From NCBI GenBank assembly GCA_004294135.1, contig RDZY01000009.1, forward strand, positions 1 through 64,000: a stretch of DNA of 64,000 nucleotides, given 5' to 3'. This DNA comes from Sphingobacteriia bacterium (GTDB taxonomy: Bacteria > Bacteroidota > Bacteroidia > Chitinophagales > Chitinophagaceae). The notes under the pieces are model-generated. The model saw nothing but the letters and a program-made list of their open reading frames with translations. It ran no database searches and was not told the DNA's origin. Both the position numbers and the translations under genes were made by a program. Positions 17,898-27,145 of the stretch are shown here, in pieces; position 1 is the first letter of the stretch, and the number at the start of each line of letters is the position of its first letter.

Positions 17898-17971
17898 TCG
17901 GGAAGACAGGATTCGAACCTGCGACCCCCTGGTCCCAAACCAGGTGCGCTACCGGCCTGCGCTACTTCCCG
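17898..17971 (-). tRNA. tRNA-Pro (anticodon UGG)
   Basis: The minus strand folds into a complete tRNA: acceptor CGGGAAG/CTTCCCG (7 bp), anticodon stem CCTGG/CCAGG around loop TTTGGGA giving anticodon TGG, and T arm GCAGG/CCTGT around TTCGAAT. The discriminator is A and no CCA is encoded. Its 3' end is duplicated at 17706-17723, marking it as an integration target. Confidence 0.95.
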
Positions 17972-17995
17972 AAACCTAAAATTCTTGGCCGCTTG

Positions 17996-18084
17996 CGGTG
18001 AGGGCGGGATTCGAACCCGCGGTACAGTTTAACCCGTACGGCAGTTTAGCAAACTACTGATTTCAGCCGCTCATCCACCTCACC
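17996..18084 (-). tRNA. tRNA-Ser (anticodon GCU)
   Basis: Acceptor GGTGAGG/CCTCACC, anticodon loop TTGCTAA with anticodon GCT, a long variable arm (GTAC...GTAC) and T arm CGGG-TTCGAAT-CCCG identify a class II tRNA-Ser of 89 nt. The discriminator is G and CCA is not encoded. It lies 24 bases upstream of tRNA-Pro on the same strand, so the two are probably co-transcribed. Confidence 0.95.
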
Positions 18085-18170
18085 GTCCTTACTCTTTTCA
18101 GAGAGGGTTGCAAAAATAAGTTTCCAAGGGGGAACTGCCAAAAATTGATTGAAAAAAGACCAAAATAAAA

Positions 18171-18196
18171 CATCCCGACCATTTCTGGTCAGGATG
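18171..18196 (-). terminator. Terminator downstream of dnaA
   Basis: CATCCcGACCA and TGGTCaGGATG pair with one mismatch around a TTTC loop. On the minus strand the stem is followed by TTTTATTTTG, typical of an intrinsic terminator, 28 bases after the dnaA stop. Confidence 0.6.
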
Positions 18197-18224
18197 CAAC
18201 TATTTTATATCCCATTTTAACCAC

Positions 18225-19664
18225 CTACATCGCCGCTAACTGCACTTTCTGCGTTAACTCCATCACATTCTCCCTAAAAATAGAATCCGTATCCATCAAA
18301 TCCTTCACAGTTTGACAAGAATGTATTACCGTAGTATGATCCCTACCACCAAAATGCTCCCCTATCGTTTTCAACGAATTCTTGGTAAACGCCTTTGCCA
18401 AATACATCGTTATCTGCCTTGCCTGCACAATCTCCCGCTTACGTGTCTTATGCAATAATCGATCATACGGCACATCAAAATATTCACATACCATTTTCTG
18501 TATCGCATCTATAGTAATCTCTTTGCTGCTCGTCTTCACAAAATTTCGCAATACCTTCTTCGCCAACTCCACATCTATCTCCTTCTTATTCAATGAAGAT
18601 TGCGCCAACAATGAAATTAATGCGCCCTCCAACTCACGTACATTGGTATTAATATTGTAAGCAACATATTTCACCACTTCTTTGGGCATATCCAACCCAT
18701 CATTCTTCATCTTCTTCTCCAATATCTCTATCCGTGTTTCATAATCAGGCACCTGTATATCAGCACTCAAACCCCAACGAAATCTACTCAACAATCGCTC
18801 TTGCATACCATCTAAATCTTTAGGCGGCTTGTCCGATGTTAATACCAACTGCTTTCCACTCTGGTGCAAATGATTAAAGATGGCAAAAAATGCGTCTTGA
18901 CTTTTTTCGGCGCGACTAAAAAATTGTACATCATCTATTATCAACACATCTATCAACTGATAAAAATGTATAAAATCATTGATCGCATTGTTGCGACTAT
19001 GATCCTGAAATTGATTGATAAATTTTTCACTACTCACATATAATACCACTTTAGATGGATGCAATCGCTTTACCTCATTGCCTATCCCCTGCGCCAAATG
19101 GGTTTTCCCCAATCCTACACCACCATATATTACCAACGGATTGAAAGAATTGGCGCCTGGCTTTTCAGCAACCGTTTTACCCGCTCTTCTCGCTACCCGA
19201 TTACAATCACCCTCAATAAATGAATCAAATGTATACATATGATTGAGCTGCGGATCTATCTGCATTTTTTTCAACCCAGGAATCACAAAAGGATTCTTAA
19301 CCGGATTGTCTATCACCAACGGAAAATTCATTTCATTGTTATTGATTGACTTAGAACCACGTGCTGGTATATCCATCGATCCGTTTCTTCCATTCGAATT
19401 ACCACTGTCTACCATAATACGGTATTCAAGTCTAGCATCCTTACCCAGCTCTCGCTTCAGCGTTTTTGCCAATAGCGTTACATAGTGCTCTTCTAAATAC
19501 TCGTAGAAGAATTGACTGGGCACTTGAATCATCAAGATATTGCCCTTTAATTCAACTGGTGTAATAGGTTCAAACCAAGTTTTAAAATGTTGCCATTCTA
19601 CAATGTCCTTGATGATTTTTAAACAATCTACCCAAATAGTTTCCGCGTTCTTAGCCATACTCAA
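18225..19664 (-). CDS. dnaA: Chromosomal replication initiator DnaA
   Basis: DnaA binds oriC and opens the duplex to start chromosome replication. Domain I (about 1-90) starts with 'WVDCLKIIKDIVEWQHFKTW'. A short linker follows, then the AAA+ domain with Walker A 'GGVGLGKTH' near 180-188 and Walker B 'LIIDDVQFF' near 243. Domain IV ends with the DnaA-box-reading signature 'GGRDHTTVIHS' near 442. The 479-residue length is normal. The gene is monocistronic, with a terminator behind it and about 140 bases to the upstream gene. One DnaA-box-like site (ATATCCACA, 19734-19742, one mismatch) lies in that gap and may serve autoregulation. Confidence 0.98.
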   Translation of the reverse strand: MSMAKNAETIWVDCLKIIKDIVEWQHFKTWFEPITPVELKGNILMIQVPSQFFYEYLEEHYVTLLAKTLKRELGKDARLEYRIMVDSGNSNGRNGSMDIPARGSKSINNNEMNFPLVIDNPVKNPFVIPGLKKMQIDPQLNHMYTFDSFIEGDCNRVARRAGKTVAEKPGANSFNPLVIYGGVGLGKTHLAQGIGNEVKRLHPSKVVLYVSSEKFINQFQDHSRNNAINDFIHFYQLIDVLIIDDVQFFSRAEKSQDAFFAIFNHLHQSGKQLVLTSDKPPKDLDGMQERLLSRFRWGLSADIQVPDYETRIEILEKKMKNDGLDMPKEVVKYVAYNINTNVRELEGALISLLAQSSLNKKEIDVELAKKVLRNFVKTSSKEITIDAIQKMVCEYFDVPYDRLLHKTRKREIVQARQITMYLAKAFTKNSLKTIGEHFGGRDHTTVIHSCQTVKDLMDTDSIFRENVMELTQKVQLAAM

Positions 19665-19803
19665 TTATGTGAACATTTATATATTATACGTTGTTGCTCT
19701 GTCTGGTGTTCAAGTTATTCTATTTTCCCCATATGTGGATATGTTTCGAAAAAATAAAATAGGGCTGCGAATATGTAGACTTTATGTTGAAAAAAAAATT
19801 TTT

Positions 19804-20733
19804 TTATTCGCTTGTTTTTCTCGTCACAACCACAGTATGGGCTTTTGAGCGTTTTTCCCCTGTTTTACCCGAAAAAATATATTCCATCCTCCCCATTTGA
19901 ATGCCTCCCCAGCCCATTTGATTCACCAAAACATCGCCACCACTTTTATTTCGGTATTTTCTGGGCTGCTCAAAAAATCGGTGCGTATGCCCTCCAATAA
20001 TTAAGTCGATGTTGTAACTTTCTTTTGCTAAAATTTCATCACTCACTTTTTCCGCTTCTTCATTTTCATACTTATCACCCAAATGCGATAAACAAATAAT
20101 CATATCACATTTTTTTTCTTTTAGTATAGCAGCAGTTGCATTGGCAGCCGTTATTGGATTTTGATACTGCGTTCGCCCATACATTTCTGGCGCTACTATT
20201 CCATCCAACGCTATGCCTACTCCCAATATCCCTACCCGCAATTTTCCTTTTTCGAGAATAATATAAGGCTGGTATTTTGTCTCCATCGCCGTTCCTGTAA
20301 AATCATAATTACAAATAACTACCGGAAAATTGGCATGCTGTAATTGATTGGCAAAATTCTCTATCCCCGCATCAAAATCGTGGTTACCTATAGTCATCGC
20401 ATCATAACCCATTTTACTCATGGCTTTTATTTCCACCGCTCCCCTAAATAAATTAAAATAAGGTGTGCCCTGAAAAATATCACCCGCATCTAATAACAAT
20501 ACCTGCTCTATATTGGCCCTTATATCTTGAATAATGGCCGCTCTCGCCACTACCCCTCCCAATCCTTGGTTTCTGCTGCCATCCATTGGAAACGGATCTA
20601 TCCTACTGTGCACATCATTGGTATGCAAAATGGTGAGCGCATGCTGAATAGGTATAGATGCACCAATAGCACCAGACGCCAATAATGCGCCACCCGTGAA
20701 TGCCGTTTCGCGTATAAATTTTCTTCTATTCAT
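19804..20733 (-). CDS. Metallophosphatase, 5'-nucleotidase catalytic domain (Tat exported)
   Basis: This 309-residue protein is the calcineurin-like half of a UshA-type 5'-nucleotidase. The metal-site motifs follow in order: 'HTNDVHS' (about 35-41), 'DAGDIFQG' (about 82), 'GNHDFD' (about 117), 'LSHLG' (about 216) and 'GGHTHRF' (about 250). The N-terminus 'NRRKFIRETAFTGG' is Tat-like, so export to the periplasm is likely. It overlaps by 8 bases the gene for the matching C-terminal domain, transcribed first. The two probably act together to hydrolyse nucleotides or sugar phosphates for nutrient recovery. The exact substrate cannot be read from the sequence. Confidence 0.88.
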   Translation of the reverse strand: MNRRKFIRETAFTGGALLASGAIGASIPIQHALTILHTNDVHSRIDPFPMDGSRNQGLGGVVARAAIIQDIRANIEQVLLLDAGDIFQGTPYFNLFRGAVEIKAMSKMGYDAMTIGNHDFDAGIENFANQLQHANFPVVICNYDFTGTAMETKYQPYIILEKGKLRVGILGVGIALDGIVAPEMYGRTQYQNPITAANATAAILKEKKCDMIICLSHLGDKYENEEAEKVSDEILAKESYNIDLIIGGHTHRFFEQPRKYRNKSGGDVLVNQMGWGGIQMGRMEYIFSGKTGEKRSKAHTVVVTRKTSE

Positions 20734-21469
20734 TCCATTGAATTACCCTGTTTTCAATCCTTCCTTCCACTGGCTTTCCTCCAGCCGTAATTTCTTTTAT
20801 ATATGCTATCAATATATCCCGCAACAAATACCCCTTATTGTGTTGTGGTATCCCCTTCAATACAGCAGTATTATCACCCCCATTGGCAATATAATCTGTA
20901 TTAGCAATGGTATACCGCAACTTTAAATTGAGTGGCTTTCCATCTATTACAATGTCGACCGCCTTTCTATCCTTGATTTTATACCCAGATCCAGCAGAAA
21001 CTGACCATCCTCCCATAGAAGCCGTATGCTGAATTAATTTTTCCAATACCACTCCACTCAACTCTTGCAATACCAATATATTATCAAAAGGCATCAACTC
21101 ATATACCGATCCTACCGTTATATTCCCCCTGTGAATTGGGGCTCGAATGCCCTCATAGTTGATCAGCCCAATATCCACTTTCTGTCCATATTTTCTCGCT
21201 GCCATCTGCTGCATACAATCCGCCATCATATTGCCCAACCCACTCTCTGGCTGCTTTCGATACATGGTACTATTTGCAAAACCAATCACTTCACCCATCG
21301 TTTTTTTTACTTCCGCTGCAAACGGATTAACCAATTGCACCATGACCGTATCTGGTTCAAATTTCTTTTCTATTCGATAACGCTGATGCGCCACCGTTAT
21401 AGGCAAATTAGGTGCACTACAGCAGAAGCATGTTAAGCTTATCATCACTGAAAGTATCCTGCCGACCAT
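20726..21469 (-). CDS. 5'-nucleotidase C-terminal domain lipoprotein
   Basis: The 247-residue protein has a lipoprotein signal ('MISLTCFCCS', Cys near 16-17) and then a 5'-nucleotidase C-terminal (substrate-recognition) domain, with 'NLMADCMQQ'-like and 'YTIANTDYIANGGDN' motifs. In most bacteria this domain is fused behind the metallophosphatase domain; here it is a separate gene placed upstream, with an 8-base overlap. The pair likely forms a functional nucleotidase at the cell envelope. The split arrangement occurs in related Bacteroidota, so it is probably not a mutation. Confidence 0.82.
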   Translation of the reverse strand: MVGRILSVMISLTCFCCSAPNLPITVAHQRYRIEKKFEPDTVMVQLVNPFAAEVKKTMGEVIGFANSTMYRKQPESGLGNMMADCMQQMAARKYGQKVDIGLINYEGIRAPIHRGNITVGSVYELMPFDNILVLQELSGVVLEKLIQHTASMGGWSVSAGSGYKIKDRKAVDIVIDGKPLNLKLRYTIANTDYIANGGDNTAVLKGIPQHNKGYLLRDILIAYIKEITAGGKPVEGRIENRVIQWNE

Positions 21470-21548
21470 CCTGCTCTTTTTGGTAATATAGAAAGGTACA
21501 ATAATATTTATTGCGGAGTAAATTTTAATGGGGTCACTTATTTAACCC

Positions 21549-21556
21549 TACTTTTG
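21549..21556 (+). promoter_or_regulatory. Putative -7 promoter box for the DUF3127 gene
   Basis: TACTTTTG matches TAnnTTTG exactly and ends 19 bases before the ATG. Upstream there is an AT-rich stretch but no clear TTTG at the ideal -33 distance. Confidence 0.4.
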
Positions 21557-21575
21557 CCTCACTAAAATACTACCC

Positions 21576-21953
21576 ATGAGTTATGAAATAAATGGCAAAC
21601 TGGTTGCCCGCTACGATATTGTTCAACGCACTGAGTCGTTTAAAACCAGGGAATTTGTAATTGAAAAAACAGAAGACATCAACGGTAGATCCATTACCAA
21701 TTACGTTAAATTTCAATGCGTGCAGGATAAGACCGCCATGCCCGACCGATTTAATATGGGCGATGAAGTAAAAGTAATGTTCAATATCAAAGGCTCTAAA
21801 TGGATGAAAGATGGTAGGGAAAATTATATTACCAACCTCGACGCCTGGAGAATGGAAACCCTAAAACTTTCTAGTGATTCCGATATGCCCCCTACTGCTA
21901 ACTACAATGATATCCCACCCCCTGAAGATATTGTAGATGATTTGCCGTTTTAA
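21576..21953 (+). CDS. DUF3127 domain protein (OB-fold-like, predicted nucleic-acid binding)
   Basis: The 125-residue protein matches DUF3127, a Bacteroidota family of single-domain proteins: 'FKTREFVIEKTEDINGR', 'YVKFQCVQDK' and 'ITNLDAWRME' are the conserved blocks. The family has the look of a short single-stranded-DNA-binding OB fold, with an acidic, proline-rich tail 'IPPPEDIVDDLPF' like that of SSB proteins. Function is unproven. It is a monocistronic gene with its own promoter-like box, divergent from the nucleotidase genes. Confidence 0.85.
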   Translation: MSYEINGKLVARYDIVQRTESFKTREFVIEKTEDINGRSITNYVKFQCVQDKTAMPDRFNMGDEVKVMFNIKGSKWMKDGRENYITNLDAWRMETLKLSSDSDMPPTANYNDIPPPEDIVDDLPF

Positions 21954-22031
21954 AAAGACGGTGGGCGGTAGAAGACCCAACGTTAAAGAGTGGTTCATGA
22001 ACAAAACTTTTTAGGATAAAAACCTAACAGT

Positions 22032-23621
22032 ATGCAAAAAAATTTTTCTTTTAAATTAAAACCAGACGAAGCTGCTTCTATCGATTCAGTGAAAGCCTTT
22101 ATTGCCAGCTCCGCCGGTATTGAAGCTGCTGATGTAAATGGTTTTTTTATCACCAAAAAATCCATCGATGCTAGAGGCAAACAAGCTTGGGTTAACCTCT
22201 CCCTTAAAGCTTTTATCAACGAACCTTCAGTAGCTAGAGAAAAAACTTCGGTGAATTTTAGTGCGCTTCCCCGCAATGCTAAAAAAGTAATCATCATCGG
22301 GGCTGGCCCCGCTGGTATTTTCGCAGCGCTTGAATTAATTGAACTCGGTATTCAACCCATTATTCTGGAAAGAGGTAAAGACGTTAAATCTAGAAGAAGA
22401 GACCTTGCCCGATTAAATAAAGAAGGCTTGGTAAACCCCGAAAGTAATTACTGCTTTGGTGAAGGTGGTGCTGGCACTTATAGCGATGGTAAATTATATA
22501 CCCGCAGCAGCAAAAGAGGTAATATTGATAAAGTACTGCAACTATTTTACCAATTCGGTGCCGATGAAACTGTACTCTACCAATCTCACCCTCATATTGG
22601 CACCAACAAACTCCCGCAAATTATTACCGCCATGCGGGAACGAATCATCGCCTGTGGGGGACTTGTTTTATTTGAAAAAAAATTGGTGGACTTCACGCTT
22701 GAAAACGGTGAGATAAAAAAAATTCATACCGCCGATGGTGACGAATTTACAGGCGACGCTTACCTGCTCGCTACCGGCCACTCAGCTAGAGATATCTTTC
22801 ATTTATTGGCGCATAAAAATATATTGATTGAAGCAAAACCTTTTGCATTGGGCATTCGGATTGAACATCCACAACATATTATTGATGCGGCTCAATACCA
22901 TTGCGCCATTCGAGATCCCTATCTACCCCCTGCATCTTATAATTTGGTTGAACAAGTAAATGAGCGTGGCGTTTTCAGTTTTTGTATGTGTCCCGGTGGT
23001 ATTATTGCCCCCGCAGCTACTGATCCAGGTGAGCTGGTTGTGAACGGCTGGAGCCCCAGTAAAAGAAACAACCCCTTTGCCAATAGCGGAATGGTTGTAC
23101 AAGTTACCGAAGCAGATGCAATAGCTTATTTCAAACAAAATCCGCTGCCATCCAAGGTTCACCTTCCACCGTCTACCATCCTTCTTCAATTCCAACAAGC
23201 CATTGAACAAAAAGCCTTCCTCGCAGGCGGGGGACAATTGGTTGCTCCCGCTCAAAGAATGGGCGACTTCTGCAATAATAAATTATCTACCAGCTTACCC
23301 AACTGTAGTTATGTGCCCGGTGTGGCTTCTGCCGATCTAAGCACCGTTCTACCTGATTTTATTTTAAAAAGTCTACAAGGTGGACTCCTTAGTTTTGGTA
23401 AAAAAATGCGTGGGTACTTTACCAATGAAGCAGTGGTGGTTGCTACTGAAAGCAGGACTTCTTCGCCTATTAGAATTCCAAGAAACCCCACCACATTCTC
23501 ACACCCACAAATAAAAAATTTGTACCCCTGTGGTGAAGGAGCTGGTTATGCCGGTGGTATTGTAAGCGCCGCAATGGACGGGCAAAAACTGGCCGTACAA
23601 ATTAAAGCCAGCTTTGAATAA
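22032..23621 (+). CDS. FAD-dependent oxidoreductase (COG2509-like)
   Basis: A novel N-terminal domain (about 1-85) precedes the dinucleotide-binding motif 'VIIIGAGPAGIFAALEL' (about 88-104). Next come the conserved 'FGEGGAGTYSDGKLYTR' block and a C-terminal FAD-closing motif 'LYPCGEGAGYAGGIVSAAMD'. This is the layout of the uncharacterised FAD-dependent dehydrogenases related to COG2509, 520-540 residues long, as here. Substrate and partner are unknown. It follows the DUF3127 gene by 78 bases and converges with the phospholipase-like gene with only 1 base between their ends. Confidence 0.85.
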   Translation: MQKNFSFKLKPDEAASIDSVKAFIASSAGIEAADVNGFFITKKSIDARGKQAWVNLSLKAFINEPSVAREKTSVNFSALPRNAKKVIIIGAGPAGIFAALELIELGIQPIILERGKDVKSRRRDLARLNKEGLVNPESNYCFGEGGAGTYSDGKLYTRSSKRGNIDKVLQLFYQFGADETVLYQSHPHIGTNKLPQIITAMRERIIACGGLVLFEKKLVDFTLENGEIKKIHTADGDEFTGDAYLLATGHSARDIFHLLAHKNILIEAKPFALGIRIEHPQHIIDAAQYHCAIRDPYLPPASYNLVEQVNERGVFSFCMCPGGIIAPAATDPGELVVNGWSPSKRNNPFANSGMVVQVTEADAIAYFKQNPLPSKVHLPPSTILLQFQQAIEQKAFLAGGGQLVAPAQRMGDFCNNKLSTSLPNCSYVPGVASADLSTVLPDFILKSLQGGLLSFGKKMRGYFTNEAVVVATESRTSSPIRIPRNPTTFSHPQIKNLYPCGEGAGYAGGIVSAAMDGQKLAVQIKASFE

Positions 23622-23622
23622 A

Positions 23623-24624
23623 CTATTCCGAAGCCGCACCCGCATTTTTTCTTGCCTGCAACCTTCCTTCCTTTATTAATGTATTGCTCTGATAGTATTC
23701 CAACTCTTGCTGATACATGGTTTGTTTTTTATCATTCCAGCCTGCTAATTCACCCAGCTCTGGCTTTCCCGCATCTATCCAACAGGTGTACCAAAAATCG
23801 GCTATTAAATCTGCTGAATGTATCAGCTGCTCATTAATGGTATTTTTTAAACTTGCTGCGTATGCTTTTGCAAATGCTGGCGTATAATTTTTATACGGTT
23901 TGCCCCTTCTTTCCTGTACCCTAAATTTTTCTGCTTCTGTAAACTGCTGAGATACTTCTATTTCTTTTGCCAACAACTCGGGTAATAATTCATGCGCCCT
24001 GCGTATGGCTTTCCAAATAGCTTGTGAAGGCTTGCGTAAATAACGAACTTTGTGCTTGCTATACAGGTTATAATTTTCAATTTCTAATTCCGGAATCATC
24101 GATTCCCAAAGACTGTGCAACCCTTTTTGATTGGTTAACTGCCCATCGTAATTAATGGATGTATGCAATGGCACATTGGCATCTCCTATATAGTGGCCAA
24201 TATCAGCAGCATAAAATATAATACTGTCCTTGTTTTTTTCGCGCATGGCTTTGGTTAGCTGCTCCTTCATCCAAATAATATGATAAGGAACATATCCATA
24301 CGTATTCAAAGTATCAAGACTGTACTTGGTTACTGCATCCTCCCATCCCATTGGCATTCTATAGGCTGCTTTTTCTCCGTATGGCTCTAAGTCAATAAAA
24401 TGCTTTGGGGCTTCCGCACTGTCGGTATTCCTTCTAATATCTGGCCTCACTGCATCGTAAACCAGCTTGTCCATATTACTATAGAAAAAAGTGGACATTT
24501 CTGCAGGTAACTGGTAAATTGCCAACTGGTGCACTGTTTTATGCACCAAAAAACCCCAACTACTAAATGCCACTACCATAATCAATAGTAGACTTGTAAA
24601 AATCAATTGCTTTATTGCCCGCAT
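23623..24624 (-). CDS. Zinc-dependent phospholipase C / S1-P1 nuclease-like secreted protein
   Basis: The protein has a signal peptide (about 1-22) that would leave a mature N-terminal Trp followed by 'GFLVHKTVHQLA', as in zinc phospholipase C and S1/P1 nucleases, where Trp and His bind zinc. The second metal motif 'HYIGDANVPLHTS' (H-x3-D...H) lies near 147. At 333 residues it is the usual size. It would cleave phosphodiester bonds in lipids or nucleic acids in the periplasm or outside the cell; which substrate is unclear. The gene is monocistronic and divergent from the ABC transporter genes. Confidence 0.82.
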   Translation of the reverse strand: MRAIKQLIFTSLLLIMVVAFSSWGFLVHKTVHQLAIYQLPAEMSTFFYSNMDKLVYDAVRPDIRRNTDSAEAPKHFIDLEPYGEKAAYRMPMGWEDAVTKYSLDTLNTYGYVPYHIIWMKEQLTKAMREKNKDSIIFYAADIGHYIGDANVPLHTSINYDGQLTNQKGLHSLWESMIPELEIENYNLYSKHKVRYLRKPSQAIWKAIRRAHELLPELLAKEIEVSQQFTEAEKFRVQERRGKPYKNYTPAFAKAYAASLKNTINEQLIHSADLIADFWYTCWIDAGKPELGELAGWNDKKQTMYQQELEYYQSNTLIKEGRLQARKNAGAASE

Positions 24625-24786
24625 TTTATTTAATTTACTTTAAGAAGCTATTTAAATTTAATTCAATATAAATAACTCAACCAGCTTCGTAATATTGCAA
24701 AAATATTGATAATCTAATTGCAGATTGTAATAATATAATGAATAAAGCAACTAATTAGCAGACATTTACTTAAACTATCATAACTC

Positions 24787-25725
24787 ATGAGCGAAATCCT
24801 CGGTTTATCCAATCTAAAAAAACATTACGCTTCACAAAAAGCAGTCGACGATATTAGCTTCTCCATTGAACAGGGGAGTATATTTGGACTGCTAGGTCCC
24901 AATGGTGCTGGTAAAACAACACTTCTTCGTATGATTACTGGTATATTCTATCCCGATAGCGGAAATATTCAGTTTGATGGAAAACCTTTTGATCCGCTCA
25001 ACGATATCATTAAAATCGGCTATATGCCAGAAGAAAGAGGTTTGTATAAAAAAATGAAAATCGGCGAACAAGCACTTTATCTGGCACAGCTAAAGGGTCT
25101 TAGCAGATCCGATGCCATGCAAAAAATAAAATTCTGGTTCAATCGCATGGAAATGGAAAGTTGGTGGAATAAAAAAGTGGAGGATCTGAGCAAAGGCATG
25201 AGCCAGAAATTACAGTTCGTAACCACCGTTTTACACGAACCTAAATTGATTATTCTAGATGAACCTTTCAGTGGCCTTGATCCGCTGAACGCCAATTTAA
25301 TTAAAGAAGAAATTTATGGCCTCGCTCAAAGAGGTAGTACCGTTATTTTTAGTACCCATCGCATGGAGCAGGTTGAAGAAATTTGTAACCATATTGTATT
25401 GGTGAATTTGGGTAAGAAAGTATTGGACGGTACGGTTGCTGATATTAAACAACAATTCAAAGAAAATAAATTCAGCATTCAACTATCTAGCCTTCCCAAT
25501 GAAATTAATTCTAATGCTTTTAATATTATAGAACAAAAAGGGAACGAACTGATTGTTCAAATAAATGAAAATTTTAAAAGCAACGACGTATTAAAATATT
25601 TTTTACAACAAGACAATAGTATTGAGTCTTTCCGGGAAATTCTTCCAACACTCAACCAAATATTCATCAACCTTGTAGAAGGTACACACGCCACAGCAAG
25701 GGCTTTTGAGCGTTCAGAAAGTTAA
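24787..25725 (+). CDS. ABC transporter ATP-binding protein (NatA-like)
   Basis: All ABC ATPase motifs are present: Walker A 'GPNGAGKTT' (about 37-45), signature 'LSKGMSQKLQ' (about 137), Walker B 'LIILDEPFSGLDP' and the switch His in 'IFSTHRMEQ'. A C-terminal extension (about 230-312) follows the ATPase core, as in DrrA/NatA-type exporters. The next gene, 47 bases downstream, encodes the matching ABC-2 permease, so the pair is a complete exporter. The Q-loop region 'MPEERGLYKKM' is typical of NatA-like ATPases. The cargo (Na+, drugs or lipids) is unknown. Confidence 0.9.
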   Translation: MSEILGLSNLKKHYASQKAVDDISFSIEQGSIFGLLGPNGAGKTTLLRMITGIFYPDSGNIQFDGKPFDPLNDIIKIGYMPEERGLYKKMKIGEQALYLAQLKGLSRSDAMQKIKFWFNRMEMESWWNKKVEDLSKGMSQKLQFVTTVLHEPKLIILDEPFSGLDPLNANLIKEEIYGLAQRGSTVIFSTHRMEQVEEICNHIVLVNLGKKVLDGTVADIKQQFKENKFSIQLSSLPNEINSNAFNIIEQKGNELIVQINENFKSNDVLKYFLQQDNSIESFREILPTLNQIFINLVEGTHATARAFERSES

Positions 25726-25772
25726 ACTTCTAAATTTTGTAAACTCACCATCATTTCATCAATCAACCTATT

Positions 25773-27107
25773 ATGAACAAAATTTTTATCATCATACAAA
25801 GAGAATACCTCAGCAGGGTAAAAAATAAACGTTTCTTACTCACTACCTTACTCACACCCATTATTATGGTGGGCTTTATTGCGGGTGCTACCTTCCTATC
25901 TATCAGCGGAAAAGATGAACATAAAATTGCGGTGATCGACCAAAATGGTTTCTTTAAATCCAACTTACAAAATACCAAAGAAATTAATTTTACTTTCCCA
26001 GAAAATGTAGATACCGCTAATTATATTACAAAAGGTTTCACAGATATTATTCTCATCCCTAAATTTGAAGGCACGGCCAAAGTGAATTATATCATTCGCT
26101 CTAAAAAACGTCTGGGTCTAAATACCGAGACCAGCATCAGCGATAAAATTAATGAAGCCATTGAAGATAAAATGCTACAAGATGCTGGCATACAGCGCTC
26201 TCAGCTCGATTCCATTCGCAGCAAATCTCAGTTCGCCGAATTAAAATCAATGGAAGAAAAAGGCAATAGTGTTCAAGAAAGTAATGCGGCACTCTCCTAT
26301 GGCATTGGTTTTGGAAGTGGTATGCTTATTTATATTACCATGTTTATTTACGGTGCCATGGTTATGCGCGGTGTGATGGAAGAAAAAACCAATCGTATTG
26401 CCGAAGTAATGGTAAGCTCCGTTAAACCCTTTCAATTAATGATGGGTAAAATAATTGGTATTGGCGCTGTTGGTTTAACCCAATTTTTTATGTGGATTAT
26501 TTTAATTGGCGTGCTTACCACTGCCGCCCAATTTTTTATACCCCACGACGTAATGCAACAAGTAAGCACTTTGCAGCAGTCAAATGGACAAATTCCCACC
26601 GGTGGCATGGTGCAAGCTGGTGATGCTGCACAGAAAATTTACAAACTTCAACATACCATGAGTACCGCCAACTGGCCTGTTATTATTTCTTGTTTTATTT
26701 TTTATTTTTTAGGGGGTTATCTTTTTTATGCCTCTCTTTTTGCAGCAGTTGGAAGTGTGGTGAATGAAGATCCTCAAGACGCACAATCTTTAATGTTACC
26801 CATCACTATGCCCATTATTTTTTCTTTCATCATCATGAGCAATGCAGTGCAAGATCCAAGTACTTCTATTGCTACTTGGGCCAGCATCATCCCTTTCAGT
26901 TCTCCCATGGTAATGATGGCCAGAATCGCTTATGGAATTCCAGGTACTGTTCCCTATTGGCAACTCGGGTTGAGTATGCTCTCCTTAATTGGTGGATTCT
27001 TACTCACCACTTGGCTGAGTGGAAAAATTTACCGTACTGGAATTTTGATGTACGGAAAAAAAGTGAGTTGGAAAGAAATGGGTAAGTGGGCTTTCCGAAA
27101 AAATTAA
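25773..27107 (+). CDS. ABC transporter permease (ABC-2/NatB-like)
   Basis: The 444-residue protein has one N-terminal membrane helix (about 22-45), a large extracytoplasmic domain (about 46-175) and five or six C-terminal helices (about 178-425). This is the layout of NatB/ABC-2 type exporters. 'EEKTNRIAEVMVSSVKPFQL' is the conserved cytoplasmic block before the transmembrane core. It forms an operon with the preceding ATPase and is followed by an intrinsic terminator. Cargo is not predictable from the sequence. Confidence 0.88.
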   Translation: MNKIFIIIQREYLSRVKNKRFLLTTLLTPIIMVGFIAGATFLSISGKDEHKIAVIDQNGFFKSNLQNTKEINFTFPENVDTANYITKGFTDIILIPKFEGTAKVNYIIRSKKRLGLNTETSISDKINEAIEDKMLQDAGIQRSQLDSIRSKSQFAELKSMEEKGNSVQESNAALSYGIGFGSGMLIYITMFIYGAMVMRGVMEEKTNRIAEVMVSSVKPFQLMMGKIIGIGAVGLTQFFMWIILIGVLTTAAQFFIPHDVMQQVSTLQQSNGQIPTGGMVQAGDAAQKIYKLQHTMSTANWPVIISCFIFYFLGGYLFYASLFAAVGSVVNEDPQDAQSLMLPITMPIIFSFIIMSNAVQDPSTSIATWASIIPFSSPMVMMARIAYGIPGTVPYWQLGLSMLSLIGGFLLTTWLSGKIYRTGILMYGKKVSWKEMGKWAFRKN

Positions 27108-27113
27108 TTGTTC

Positions 27114-27145
27114 AATCCCCTTTGTTTTGCAGAGGGGATTTTTTA
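27114..27145 (+). terminator. Terminator of the ABC exporter operon
   Basis: AATCCCCT and AGGGGATT form an 8-bp stem followed by TTTTTT on the plus strand, just after the permease stop and before the sprA stop on the other strand. Confidence 0.7.

Noticed and set aside
17761-18032. Two plus-strand ORFs of 72 and 73 codons
   Set aside because: They run antisense through tRNA-Pro and tRNA-Ser; such tRNA-derived ORFs are a well-known artefact.
19665-19803. Possible oriC upstream of dnaA
   Set aside because: Only one imperfect DnaA-box-like site is visible; a cluster would be needed for an origin call.
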